This document shows, in pieces, positions 1-10,160 of a DNA stretch of 64,000 nt; position 1 is the stretch's first letter; each line of letters starts with the position of its first letter. The position numbers and the translations under genes were made by a program. Source of the stretch: an uncultured Prevotella sp. (GTDB taxonomy: Bacteria > Bacteroidota > Bacteroidia > Bacteroidales > Bacteroidaceae); contig CAKPST010000001.1 in assembly GCA_934183355.1 (NCBI GenBank), positions 7,428-71,427 on the forward strand. Direction: 5' to 3'. The notes under the pieces are model-generated. The model was given only the letters and a program-made list of their open reading frames with translations, searched no databases and had not been told where the DNA came from.

Positions 1-1372
1 CGATGTCTGCTCTACCATGTGCGCTCTGTTCCTCCACCTTAATATAAGCCCCTATGAGCGAGAAGATGAGATAGAAGATGGTTTGTACGTCGCGCTCTGT
101 CTTGTTGGACAATTTATAGCTAACCCCGGCAAGATAGGCACGCATCTGTGTGAGTGCCTCCTCCATATTGTCGGCAACGACAGCCTTGACAAACTTGATG
201 ACAAAACTGCTGTTGGTGGTGCCAAATTCAGGAATTAGATAGTTGTTGGCAAGTGAGCGCACCATGCCAAAGCTTACTTCCTCGTTGGGGTAGGCGAGTG
301 TGTAGAGTCCTATCATCGGGTCGTAATGCTTGATGGTGAGGTAGCCACTCTGATAGAGCAACGGCAAGGCGGTAGTCATATTCTCTGGCGACACGTCAAA
401 GTCTTCCACGCTTGCGTCATTTCCCGATATATCGCGCAGTCCTACATTGTATTTCTGAAGGAGTTTTATGATGTAGGTGGGTGTGCCTGACTCAAACCAA
501 TAGTTGCCTATATCGCCCGATGCGAGAGCTTTAATTAGGCTGAATGGGTTGTATACATCCTCAGAATGCTTACTGAAGTGATAGCCATCATATTTCTTTT
601 TCAATTTGGCAAAAGTCTCGTCAACACTCAGGTGCAGATGTTTTGCAAGCATTTCCACATCGGGGCGCATCTGTGTAGTCAATTCGTCGCTGCTTATGCC
701 GCATATAGCCGAGTACTGGTCATACATGGATATGTTGAACAGATTGTTAAGCTCGCTGAAGATGCTGAGCTGTGCAAACTTGGTAATGCCCGTGAGAAAT
801 ACAAACTCAAAATATGAGTCAAGCGACTTTATGGGCGAATAGAAGTTTAGCATTGTGCGGCGCAGTGCGGCAAGGTTTTGCTCTTCATGTACAACGTCGA
901 GCAAGGGAGCATCGTATTCGTCAATGATGAGCACAACTTTTTGTTGTGTCTGCTCATAGGCGGCTTTCACTATATATTCAAAGCGTTGGTTGAGGTTTGT
1001 TGCCTCTTCATAACATCCGTATATATCCTCGTATTGGGCAAGCTTGAAGTTGAGCTCCGATTTAAGTTCTTCCTCGGTGCAATGCTTGGCTGTGCTCATG
1101 TCGAAGTGCAACACAGGATGGCGAGTCCAGTCACGCTCCTTCTGGCTGATGGCAAGACCCTCAAACAGTTCTTTGCGACCTTCGTAGTAAGAATGAATCA
1201 TTGAGGCAAACAACGACTTGCCAAACCGTCTTGGGCGGCTTAGAAAGATATACTTATAGCCATTATCAATAAAGTCGGCAAGATATTGTGTCTTGTCGAT
1301 ATACAAATAATTGCGTTCGCGAATCTCACTGAACGTCTGTATTCCTATAGGGTATTTTCTTTTTTCAGCCAT
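1..1372 (-). CDS. AAA-ATPase / PD-(D/E)XK nuclease-like protein (3' end cut off by window)
   Basis: The reading frame runs from an ATG at 1372 to the window edge, giving 457 codons with no stop. The N-terminus has the AAA-ATPase-like family start ([19 protein letters not shown]), a P-loop variant RPRRFGKS and a Walker B segment VVLIIDEYD. Near the window edge, [12 protein letters not shown] and GRADI match the start of the PD-(D/E)XK nuclease-like domain that closes this family. These proteins usually have about 500-570 residues, so roughly 60-100 are missing. The family is very common and multicopy in Bacteroidales. Its cellular role is not established; defence or mobile-element links have been suggested. 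Confidence 0.85.
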   Translation of the reverse strand, partial: MAEKRKYPIGIQTFSEIRERNYLYIDKTQYLADFIDNGYKYIFLSRPRRFGKSLFASMIHSYYEGRKELFEGLAISQKERDWTRHPVLHFDMSTAKHCTEEELKSELNFKLAQYEDIYGCYEEATNLNQRFEYIVKAAYEQTQQKVVLIIDEYDAPLLDVVHEEQNLAALRRTMLNFYSPIKSLDSYFEFVFLTGITKFAQLSIFSELNNLFNISMYDQYSAICGISSDELTTQMRPDVEMLAKHLHLSVDETFAKLKKKYDGYHFSKHSEDVYNPFSLIKALASGDIGNYWFESGTPTYIIKLLQKYNVGLRDISGNDASVEDFDVSPENMTTALPLLYQSGYLTIKHYDPMIGLYTLAYPNEEVSFGMVRSLANNYLIPEFGTTNSSFVIKFVKAVVADNMEEALTQMRAYLAGVSYKLSNKTERDVQTIFYLIFSLIGAYIKVEEQSAHGRADI

Positions 1373-1477
1373 AGCCACAATCCTCCTTTGTTGTGCTTGT
1401 TTGGTTTTATGGCGCTAAGTTACGAATAATTTTGCAATTAGGCAAGTGTGTAAGGTGTAAGTATCTTAGTCAGAAAA

Positions 1478-2125
1478 CTATATGTAATATTCGGCGCTGT
1501 CCACCAGTCCTGCCCTCAGCGCAATCTTTGTAGCCTCGTGTGCGTTGTTTACGCTGAGTTTGCGGAAGATGTTTTTGCGGTGAGTGTTGATGGTGTGAAA
1601 CGACGAGAAGCGGCGTTCGGCTATTTCCTTGGTCGTCAGTCCGAGAGCTATGAGTTTTAGTATTTCGGTCTCGGTCTTGGTTAGACAAGCCAGGGCTGGT
1701 GTCTGTTCGTCGTTAGATGGCGGATTGAGTAGCATTTCGGCTATGCGCTGACAGATGTAGCGCTGGTGGCGCATGGCGTAGATTATCGACTCGCGTATCT
1801 CGTTTAGGGGCGAGTCTTTGAGCACAATGCCAAACTGACGGCTTGCCGCCACCGTCTGACTGATGAGGTCGTAGCTCAGTTCGTCGCTGAAGAGCACCCA
1901 CAACGACTCGCGAAATCGCTGTGCGAGAATCTGCAGTTCGGCAGCATCGCCGATGTCAAAGAGCGTGTAGTCGAGATAGACGGTAGCATCGGGCGACTCC
2001 TTGAGAGCCTCGATGAGCGATGTCTTGTCCTCCACAGTCTTGTATTCTTGCGTTTCGATGATGCTGTCGGCTATATATGTCAGTCCGATGCGAGTGATGT
2101 CCTGTCTGTCTGCGAATAATATCAT
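1478..2125 (-). CDS. LuxR/NarL-type response regulator, orphan
   Basis: 215-residue two-domain regulator. The receiver-like N-terminus has an acidic residue D6 and a possible phospho-acceptor D52 (in VYLDYTLF), with a lysine in IVLKDS about where the conserved Lys lies. The C-terminus has a LuxR-type helix-turn-helix (LTKTETEILKLIALGLTTKE, then the HTINTHRKNIFRKL recognition region). An upstream in-frame ATG at 2197 exists, but a very good promoter at 2155-2185 puts transcription start downstream of it. The ATG at 2125, with AGGAA just before it, is therefore chosen. No histidine kinase is adjacent, so the input signal is unknown. Confidence 0.85.
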   Translation of the reverse strand: MILFADRQDITRIGLTYIADSIIETQEYKTVEDKTSLIEALKESPDATVYLDYTLFDIGDAAELQILAQRFRESLWVLFSDELSYDLISQTVAASRQFGIVLKDSPLNEIRESIIYAMRHQRYICQRIAEMLLNPPSNDEQTPALACLTKTETEILKLIALGLTTKEIAERRFSSFHTINTHRKNIFRKLSVNNAHEATKIALRAGLVDSAEYYI

Positions 2126-2154
2126 AGTGTTTCCTGATTTAATCTTTTCGGTTG

Positions 2155-2185
2155 CAAATGTACAAATAATCTGTTTTCCCACAAA
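2155..2185 (-). promoter_or_regulatory. Promoter of the LuxR-type regulator
   Basis: On the minus strand TTTG (2185-2182), 19 bp, then TACATTTG (2162-2155). This fits the Bacteroidetes consensus and fixes the gene start at 2125 rather than 2197. Confidence 0.7.
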
Positions 2186-2197
2186 ACAAAATGACAC

Positions 2198-2233
2198 AAA
2201 AAAGGCTCACGAACCAATCGCGGTCCATGAGCC
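2198..2233 (-). terminator. Rho-independent terminator of the DUF5686 gene
   Basis: Minus-strand stem GGCTCA/TGAGCC (2204-2209 with 2228-2233), with extra pairing inside the loop, followed by a run of six T. It sits just after the stop codon at 2270. Confidence 0.65.
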
Positions 2234-2269
2234 CCACAAATTATAGATGTTTAGAAATTAGTCCAAACC

Positions 2270-4834
2270 TTAGAAGCTTGCCATGAAGGCAAAGCGTATG
2301 CCGTTCTTCTTGATGCCCGGCTCGTAGTAGTTCATACGGCGAACATAGTCGATGGCGAAGAACTTGAAGATGTTGTGTACACCGACAACGATTTCCCAAT
2401 AAGGTGTCTTGCGGTCCATCACCTTGGTGCCCTCAGGGAACTGGAAGAGCATCGGGTCGTTCTGGTTGTGTGCCAACATCGGGTTGTTCTTGTCGGTCAG
2501 CGTGCTCCACATGCCCTTCACGCCAATCCACTCGCGCCACTTCAGTCGGCGTATGAGTGGTATGCGGTTGAGTATCTTGCCGTTGAGGTCCCATGAGATA
2601 GAGCCGTAGGCATAGCGGTCGCTGAGGAACTCCATGTTCTTCATCATCGACATGGTGTTCTCAAGTTCGAAGTAGGTGATGTTCACCGGTGGCATACACA
2701 GCAGTGGGAATGGCACCTTGCTCCACTGAGCGCCAGCGTTGATATGTGTGTCGATATATCCCCAGCTGCCCATCCAGAATCGTTTGTAGATGCTGGCATC
2801 GGTGAAGTGGAGCTTATACTCGCCTCCCAATACATTGTTCAAGCCAATAGTGTGGCTCAATGTGAACTCTGGTGCATCGAGATTGACCGGCCAGCGCTGC
2901 TGCTTGGTGTTGATGAATGTCTGTCCGGGGCAGTAGCGCAGTCCCAGCTTCAGCTCCGTAGTGCGTATCTTGTCCACATATTCGTTGCCCATAGGGTCGG
3001 GATTCTGCACAGCACCCGGCATCTTCTTGAACACGAGGTCGCCCGTAGGAGCGTTGCTCTCAAGTTTGAACGACGTGTTGAACGACATTCCCCAGTCGGT
3101 CTCGTAGTCGAACGAGAGTTTCTGGCGGTTGTAGAAGTACATCTGTTCCACCTTCTGTGTGCGCAGCGACATGAACACGTTATCCTTGTTGTGGATAAGG
3201 AACTTGTCGGCAGGCGACATTACGTCGTAGCCCGACTCGAAGGTTATGTTGCGCTGAGGGAACTCAAACGGCACGTTCTTCTTCTTGTTGAGCGAATAGG
3301 TTATCTCCGAACCATAATAGTGTTTCTGCGAGCTTGTGCCGTATGCATAGTAGCCTTTCCAGAAGAGGTGCGGATTGAGGTTGGCTGTTGTACGACCGCT
3401 GACACGCAGACGATACTTGTCGACAAAGTTGGTAGAGATGAGCGTGTTGACCGGACCGAAGTCAAACTTCGACTTGGTGCGCATAGAGCCTGTCTCCACA
3501 TAGTTTTCGAGCAACGCACGCAGTCCGAAGATTATCCACTTGAAGTTCTTCGACTGTTCGATGCGGTGGATGAATGCGTTCATCGACGACTCGCCCTTGG
3601 TCAGCTCCACTGCTCGGTATTGATTCCAGAACGCCTCGTCGCGCACCATGGCGTCAGCCTCGTGCTTCACCTTAGCCTTGCCCTTGAACAGCTTCTTGGG
3701 CAGGTCGTCAAATGCATAGTCGTCATATCGTGTAGTCTTGGTGACAAGCACCTCGCCCAGCATCTTGTTCACTCTAAGTTCGGCTGTGAGGTCGTCTACC
3801 GACAGCGCCCATTCGCCGTTAGGCAGCTTGGTGTACTCCTGTGTAATCTTCATGTCCTGCACAAAGTTGACGTCAGTGCGCTTAGGCAGCGTGAACGAAC
3901 ACTTCTTGACGTGCAGCGACGAGTCGGCGAGCACAAACAGTTCGCCACGAAATCCGAAGTCCTGCTGGTTGTTGGGGATAAACTCCAGGTGGTAGCACAG
4001 GTCGCGGTCGACGTATACTGTGTCCTGGATGTAGTAGCGATAGAACGAGATGGCAGTCTCGCCGATAGGCGACACAAACTGATACTGCATCAGTCGCATG
4101 TGGTCGTCGTATATGTCCACATCGGTGAACACCTCCTTGAGCAGCGTGTTCAGAATCTCGCCCGTCTGCAACAGATTGTTCACTCCCTCCTGGCGCTGTC
4201 CCTTGATGATGTCCTTCTCCTCCTTAGGGTTCTTGCGGTAGATGTGCTGAGTCACAGTCTCGTCCACCGACACAGGCAGGATGAGCTTGCCGTTGTATGG
4301 CGAGGTTTCTATCTGGTCCTTGACATACGACTTGTTCTTGTATTTGCCCGTAGTCAGGTCCTCGGGCTTGATGTCGTTCAGTGCGAACGAAATCTTCTGG
4401 TATTTGTTGTACTGATAGTAGTCGTTGTTTTCAAGATGTGTGCGTTTCTTGGCAGCTATCACACGCTTCATCAGTTCTACGGCAGGATTGTTCTTGCGCG
4501 AATAGCGTTCGCGCTTCTGCTTGATGACCACCTCGCCCAGCGAGCGAGAGTCCTCCTTGAGTACAATCTTGAGGTGCGACGGTGTGTTGGGTCCCACCTT
4601 TATAGTCTGCGGCTGAAATCCCACGCTACTGAACGTGAGTTCCCAACCATTGTGTCGTGCAATGGAAAACTTGCCGTTGATGTCGCTTGCTTCGGCAACA
4701 TGATGACCCTTGTATACGGCACTTGCAAGAGGAATGGGGTATCCCTCATTGTCGTAGATTTCTCCGGTTATCTGTGCTTTGACGATTGTGGTCAAAGCAC
4801 AGAGAAACAATGTGATGCAAAAAATCCTTTTCAC
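2270..4834 (-). CDS. DUF5686 outer-membrane protein with carboxypeptidase-regulatory-like N-terminal domain
   Basis: 854 residues. A signal peptide (about 1-20, ending VKA) is followed by a carboxypeptidase-regulatory-like beta-sandwich (about 21-100: ITGEIYDNEGYPIPLASAV, with FSSVGFQP). The long DUF5686 region has many alternating beta strands and ends in phenylalanine (FAFMASF), typical of a Bacteroidetes outer-membrane beta-barrel. The architecture resembles TonB-receptor-like proteins but lacks a plug. The role is unknown; an outer-membrane location is inferred. It appears to be a single-gene unit. A TAnnTTTG -7 element lies at 4942-4949 on the minus strand, and a small hairpin (GGCTC/GAGCC, 4909-4925) sits in the leader. 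Confidence 0.88.
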   Translation of the reverse strand: MKRIFCITLFLCALTTIVKAQITGEIYDNEGYPIPLASAVYKGHHVAEASDINGKFSIARHNGWELTFSSVGFQPQTIKVGPNTPSHLKIVLKEDSRSLGEVVIKQKRERYSRKNNPAVELMKRVIAAKKRTHLENNDYYQYNKYQKISFALNDIKPEDLTTGKYKNKSYVKDQIETSPYNGKLILPVSVDETVTQHIYRKNPKEEKDIIKGQRQEGVNNLLQTGEILNTLLKEVFTDVDIYDDHMRLMQYQFVSPIGETAISFYRYYIQDTVYVDRDLCYHLEFIPNNQQDFGFRGELFVLADSSLHVKKCSFTLPKRTDVNFVQDMKITQEYTKLPNGEWALSVDDLTAELRVNKMLGEVLVTKTTRYDDYAFDDLPKKLFKGKAKVKHEADAMVRDEAFWNQYRAVELTKGESSMNAFIHRIEQSKNFKWIIFGLRALLENYVETGSMRTKSKFDFGPVNTLISTNFVDKYRLRVSGRTTANLNPHLFWKGYYAYGTSSQKHYYGSEITYSLNKKKNVPFEFPQRNITFESGYDVMSPADKFLIHNKDNVFMSLRTQKVEQMYFYNRQKLSFDYETDWGMSFNTSFKLESNAPTGDLVFKKMPGAVQNPDPMGNEYVDKIRTTELKLGLRYCPGQTFINTKQQRWPVNLDAPEFTLSHTIGLNNVLGGEYKLHFTDASIYKRFWMGSWGYIDTHINAGAQWSKVPFPLLCMPPVNITYFELENTMSMMKNMEFLSDRYAYGSISWDLNGKILNRIPLIRRLKWREWIGVKGMWSTLTDKNNPMLAHNQNDPMLFQFPEGTKVMDRKTPYWEIVVGVHNIFKFFAIDYVRRMNYYEPGIKKNGIRFAFMASF

Positions 4835-4941
4835 GTGTCTTTACTGATTTATCCTAATAACGGGATTAACGTGCTAAAAAACTAATTCTAAACTATCTCT
4901 ATATCGGCGGCTCCTTGACAGAGCCTCCTCTTTTCGAACTG

Positions 4942-4949
4942 CAAAGTTA
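4942..4949 (-). promoter_or_regulatory. -7 element for the DUF5686 gene
   Basis: TAACTTTG on the minus strand, about 108 bp upstream of the start codon. No well-spaced -33 TTTG is visible. The region 4835-5126 otherwise holds only this, a leader hairpin at 4909-4925 and the divergent plus-strand promoter. Confidence 0.45.
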
Positions 4950-5003
4950 TATATAATAATTCAAAAAAGCTAAGAAAACTTTTTTCATTTAAATATTTTT
5001 CTA

Positions 5004-5011
5004 TAATTTTG
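5004..5011 (+). promoter_or_regulatory. -7 element of the GtrA / CDP-alcohol transferase / PAP2 operon
   Basis: TAATTTTG preceded by T-rich sequence rather than a clear TTTG. It predicts a leader of about 110 nt before the start at 5127. Confidence 0.45.
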
Positions 5012-5126
5012 CACCTTTAGATAAGATTGCGTTATCATGCCCTTGTGATTTAAAGGCTTGATGAGGCAGTTTTTAGCACATTATTATATATAATAAACAA
5101 GAATTTTTTACAGACATAACGTAACA

Positions 5127-5549
5127 ATGGGCAATCTGAAGAAAGCGGTTGCCACGTTCGCCAAGGCACAGTGCTCGGCATGGGTGGCGTCTGCCGTCGA
5201 CTTCGGAGTGACGCTGACGCTTGCCAGCATCTTCGGCTTGTGGTATGGCTATGCCACGCTGATAGGAGCTTTCACTGGTGGACTGGTCAACTGTGGCATC
5301 AACTACCGTTGGGTGTTTCATGCTTTCGGCATGAAGAAGAAATATGTGGCGCTGCGCTATGTGTTTGTGTGGACGGGCAGCATAGCCCTCAACACATGGG
5401 GTACATGGCGACTCACCGAACTCACTGGCATCAACTACATCATCTCCAAGACCATCGTGGCTGTGCTTGTGGCTGTGCTGTGGAATTATCAGCTACAGCG
5501 CACCTTCGTATTCCACTATGGCAAGCAGAAGGTGGGCGAACAATCGTAA
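5127..5549 (+). CDS. GtrA-like membrane protein (putative lipid-linked sugar flippase)
   Basis: 140 residues with four predicted membrane segments, the usual GtrA size and layout. Pairs of hydrophobic helices flank the basic MKKKYVALRY loop. GtrA-family proteins are thought to move polyprenyl-linked sugars, or act as accessory proteins for lipid-head-group transfer, across the inner membrane. It is first of three genes with short gaps (24 bp, then 3 bp), so it is probably co-transcribed with the CDP-alcohol phosphatidyltransferase and PAP2 genes. The substrate is inferred from that context only. Confidence 0.82.
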   Translation: MGNLKKAVATFAKAQCSAWVASAVDFGVTLTLASIFGLWYGYATLIGAFTGGLVNCGINYRWVFHAFGMKKKYVALRYVFVWTGSIALNTWGTWRLTELTGINYIISKTIVAVLVAVLWNYQLQRTFVFHYGKQKVGEQS

Positions 5550-5573
5550 CGAAAACAACAATCAATCAAGTTT

Positions 5574-6227
5574 ATGAATTATAGAGATTTTCTTCAAAAA
5601 GTGATTTACATCATCATCAATCCCTTGATTAAGGGCATGATAAAGGTGGGCATCACTCCTAACTTCATCACCACTACTGGTTTTGTGCTTAATGTAGTCG
5701 CTACGGCGATGTTCATATATGCTGCCGCGCTGCCTGAGGCTGACGCTTTCGGCTTGATAGGCTGGGGTGGCGGTGTGATTCTCTTTGCCGGTCTGTTCGA
5801 CATGATGGACGGCAGATTGGCACGCATGGGCGGCATGTCGTCGACATTCGGTGCTCTGTGGGACTCTACACTCGACCGCTATAGCGAGCTGTGTACGCTC
5901 TTCGGCATCTGCTACCTGCTGTTGCAGATAGGCGGATGGGAGTGGGCTGGCATCGTTACATTCGTAGCAATGGTAGGCTCGGTGATGGTGAGCTATGTTC
6001 GCGCACGTGCCGAGGGACTCGACATCGAGTGCAAGGTGGGACTCATGCAGCGTCCTGAGCGTGTCGTAGTGACAGCCCTTGGAGCCATCCTGTGTGGTGT
6101 GTTCCAGAATATATGGGTGCTCGTAGTGCCGATGATTATCATCGCTGTGCTTGCCAACATCACCGCTTTCTGGCGTGTGGCACACTGCTACAAGGAACTC
6201 AGCAAGTTGGACAAGCAGAAGGATTAA
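5574..6227 (+). CDS. CDP-alcohol phosphatidyltransferase (candidate phosphatidylinositol-phosphate synthase)
   Basis: 217 residues, multi-spanning. The family signature DG-x2-AR-x8-G-x3-D-x3-D is complete in the segment starting [12 protein letters not shown] and ending [11 protein letters not shown]. Enzymes of this family displace CMP from CDP-diacylglycerol with an alcohol such as inositol phosphate, glycerol phosphate or serine. A PAP2/AUR1-like gene follows after 3 bp and a GtrA-like gene precedes it, as in the Bacteroides inositol-lipid loci. I therefore favour an inositol-phosphate acceptor, but the sequence alone does not prove it. PgsA- or PssA-type activity is the alternative. Confidence 0.85.
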   Translation: MNYRDFLQKVIYIIINPLIKGMIKVGITPNFITTTGFVLNVVATAMFIYAAALPEADAFGLIGWGGGVILFAGLFDMMDGRLARMGGMSSTFGALWDSTLDRYSELCTLFGICYLLLQIGGWEWAGIVTFVAMVGSVMVSYVRARAEGLDIECKVGLMQRPERVVVTALGAILCGVFQNIWVLVVPMIIIAVLANITAFWRVAHCYKELSKLDKQKD

Positions 6228-6230
6228 TAC

Positions 6231-7058
6231 ATGTTCAGCATCAACATCATCATTTTATGGCTCGTGCTGCTTGTCATTCGCCCCACACGCAAGTTGGCGC
6301 TCGCATTACTGCCGTGGCTCATCTTTGCCGTCACTTACGACTCGATGCGCCTTTACCCCAATTACAAGGTCAATCCTATTGACGTGCGTGGTGTGTACGA
6401 GGCAGAGAAGTCGCTCTTTGGCATAGCCACCGCTGGCACAACACTGATTCCCGGCGAATGGTTCAACATCCACAACTGCTCCTTTGCCGACTTCATGGCA
6501 GGCATTTTCTATCTGTGCTGGGTGCCTGTGCCATTGGCTTTCGCTATATATCTTTATTTAAAGGGCAAGCGCGAGATGTATCTGCGATTCTCCTTCGCAT
6601 TTCTCTTTGTCAATCTTGTGGGCTTTGTGGGCTACTATGTCTATCCTGCCGCCCCGCCTTGGTATGCCATCAACTATGGCTTTGAGCCAGTGCTCAACAC
6701 TCCGGGCAACGTTGCCGGACTTGGACGCTTCGACGCCTTGACAGGATTAAACATCTTCCACTCCATCTATGGCAAGAACGCCAATGTGTTTGCCGCCATT
6801 CCGTCGCTTCACGCCGCCTACATGCTTGTGGCTACGATATATGCCGTGTGGAGTCGTGAGTCTAAGGTGACAATAGGCGTGTTCGCCTTCATCTGCCTCG
6901 GTATATGGTGGACAGCCGTCTACACCACCCACCACTACATCATCGATGTGTTGCTCGGCATCCTCACCACGATAGTGGGCATAGCCGTGCTTGAGTGGTG
7001 CATTCTCCGCACATCAGCGGTGAAGCGACTTATGCATAAATATGTGGCAGCGATATAA
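6231..7058 (+). CDS. PAP2-superfamily membrane phosphotransferase, AUR1/inositol-phosphorylceramide-synthase-like
   Basis: 275 residues with about six membrane helices. It carries the two C-terminal PAP2 signatures, AIPSLHAAYML (catalytic His) and TTHHYIIDVLLG (His/Asp). The long N-terminal part and the YPAAPPWY motif resemble the AUR1/inositol phosphorylceramide synthase branch rather than simple phosphatases. Such enzymes move phosphoinositol from a phospholipid to ceramide. Bacteroidales make sphingolipids, so transfer onto dihydroceramide is plausible. It starts 3 bp after the CDP-alcohol transferase gene. A broad-specificity lipid phosphatase is the alternative. Confidence 0.8.
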   Translation: MFSINIIILWLVLLVIRPTRKLALALLPWLIFAVTYDSMRLYPNYKVNPIDVRGVYEAEKSLFGIATAGTTLIPGEWFNIHNCSFADFMAGIFYLCWVPVPLAFAIYLYLKGKREMYLRFSFAFLFVNLVGFVGYYVYPAAPPWYAINYGFEPVLNTPGNVAGLGRFDALTGLNIFHSIYGKNANVFAAIPSLHAAYMLVATIYAVWSRESKVTIGVFAFICLGIWWTAVYTTHHYIIDVLLGILTTIVGIAVLEWCILRTSAVKRLMHKYVAAI

Positions 7059-7488
7059 TAAATACATATAGCAGCACGTATAAAAAAGTTTTTCAAATTT
7101 CATCTGCAATCTGCAATTTTTGCCGTTTTTATCGACTTAAATCATTGTCGGTCAAAGCGTTACAAGAATTGCAGATTGCTTATTTTATCTGCAAGCATCT
7201 GCAATCGTAGGATTGGTATAAAATACCTTGTAGTATTCGTATAAAATCCAAGTACTCGTCGTACAAAGCCCTAGTACTCGCTGTACAAAGCCTTAGTACT
7301 CATTGTACGATGCCCTTGTACTCACTGTACAAAGCCCTAATGACTCGTCGGAATAGATATACACAGACCATTGCAGATGCCGCTTCTACTGCAAGCTAAT
7401 CTGCAATTCTGTAACATTATGGTTATCAATCGTTTATAACGATATTTTTTGAATAATTGCAGATTGCAGTAGAAAATTAAAAAATGAT
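7059..7488. repeat. Non-coding AT-rich region with 9-bp inverted repeats and a 22-bp tandem array
   Basis: No ORF of note. ATTGCAGAT occurs at 7168, 7370 and 7456, and its reverse complement ATCTGCAAT at 7102, 7197 and 7399, making dyads such as 7168-7205 and 7370-7407. The dyads flank the tandem array at 7251-7338. The base composition differs from the neighbouring genes. It looks like the remains of an accessory locus, with the small broken ORF beside it. Confidence 0.6.
7251..7338. repeat. Four tandem copies of a 22-bp repeat
   Basis: Units at 7251-7272, 7273-7294, 7295-7316 and 7317-7338 follow the pattern AGTACTC-n3-GTACAAAGCCCT with few changes. A degenerate unit lies upstream (about 7230-7250) and a partial one downstream. 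Each contains paired AGTACT/GTAC dyads. The units are adjacent without spacers, so this is not CRISPR-like. Confidence 0.75.
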
Positions 7489-7619
7489 TTATATAAGGGC
7501 ATCTATCTTCTCCTGGCGGTTGCGCTCGTAGGCGAGACGGTCATCCTGTCCACCGCCCCCCCAAAAAAACTGTTCTTATGTTCTTCTGTCATTTCCCTTT
7601 CATGTTCTTCTGTCAACAT
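7489..7619 (-). pseudogene. Small ORF broken (or switched) at a T7-G7 homopolymer tract
   Basis: On the minus strand an ATG at 7619, preceded by AGGAGG two bases upstream, opens a frame reading MLTEEHEREMTEEHKNSFF. It then meets seven T and seven G (7569-7556). As sequenced it ends 38 codons in, at 7503, with an atypical arginine-rich tail. With one extra G the frame would continue into DDRLAYERNRQEKIDALI and stop at 7489, which reads like a real acidic/basic C-terminus (43 residues). A 14-bp direct repeat (7578-7591, 7602-7615) lies within it, encoding two TEEH segments. This is a decayed or phase-variable small gene, or a sequencing error in the tract. Confidence 0.45.
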
Positions 7620-7675
7620 CCCCTCCTTATGTTGCAAACGTTTACATCCCAACAAAATAAATTAGAGTTAAAAGA

Positions 7676-7708
7676 TTTGGAATGGAATGCCTTTTATTTG
7701 TAATTTCG
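7676..7708 (+). promoter_or_regulatory. Promoter of the GH97 gene
   Basis: TTTG (7676-7679), 21 bp, TAATTTCG (7701-7708). This matches seven of eight positions of the -7 pattern, about 47 bp before the start codon. Confidence 0.5.
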
Positions 7709-7739
7709 CAGCGTGAAAGGAAGCCTAAATTATAAATAA

Positions 7740-9893
<2,154 letters not shown>

Positions 9894-9996
9894 AAAGATA
9901 ATCTAATTAAGCATAATGAAAGACGCACACATCAATAAAATGATTGATGTATGCTAAGAAAGAGGGAAACCTCATGAACTGGAATTTATTGGCTAA

Positions 9997-10024
9997 GGGT
10001 GCGGCGTGATGTCGCACCCTTTTT
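9997..10024 (+). terminator. Terminator of the GH97 gene
   Basis: Stem GGGTGCG (9997-10003) with CGCACCC (10013-10019), then five T. Confidence 0.8.
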
Positions 10025-10160
10025 GCATATATGCAGATGACGAATTATTAGACAATGATGCAACTCACAAGGAATTTATTACAATAAATCAACTGATTTC
10101 ACGTTATTCCTATTAGTATAGTTTTTTATGCAAAACTGCATCAATATAAATATCAATAAC

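Noticed and set aside
2744-4885. A 713-codon open frame on the plus strand opposite the DUF5686 gene
   Set aside because: It is the antisense shadow of a well-supported gene. Its translation is Val/Leu/His-rich with no domain or signal, and it has no promoter or ribosome-binding site.
7251-7338. CRISPR array
   Set aside because: The 22-bp units are directly adjacent without spacers, there are only four, and no cas gene is present.
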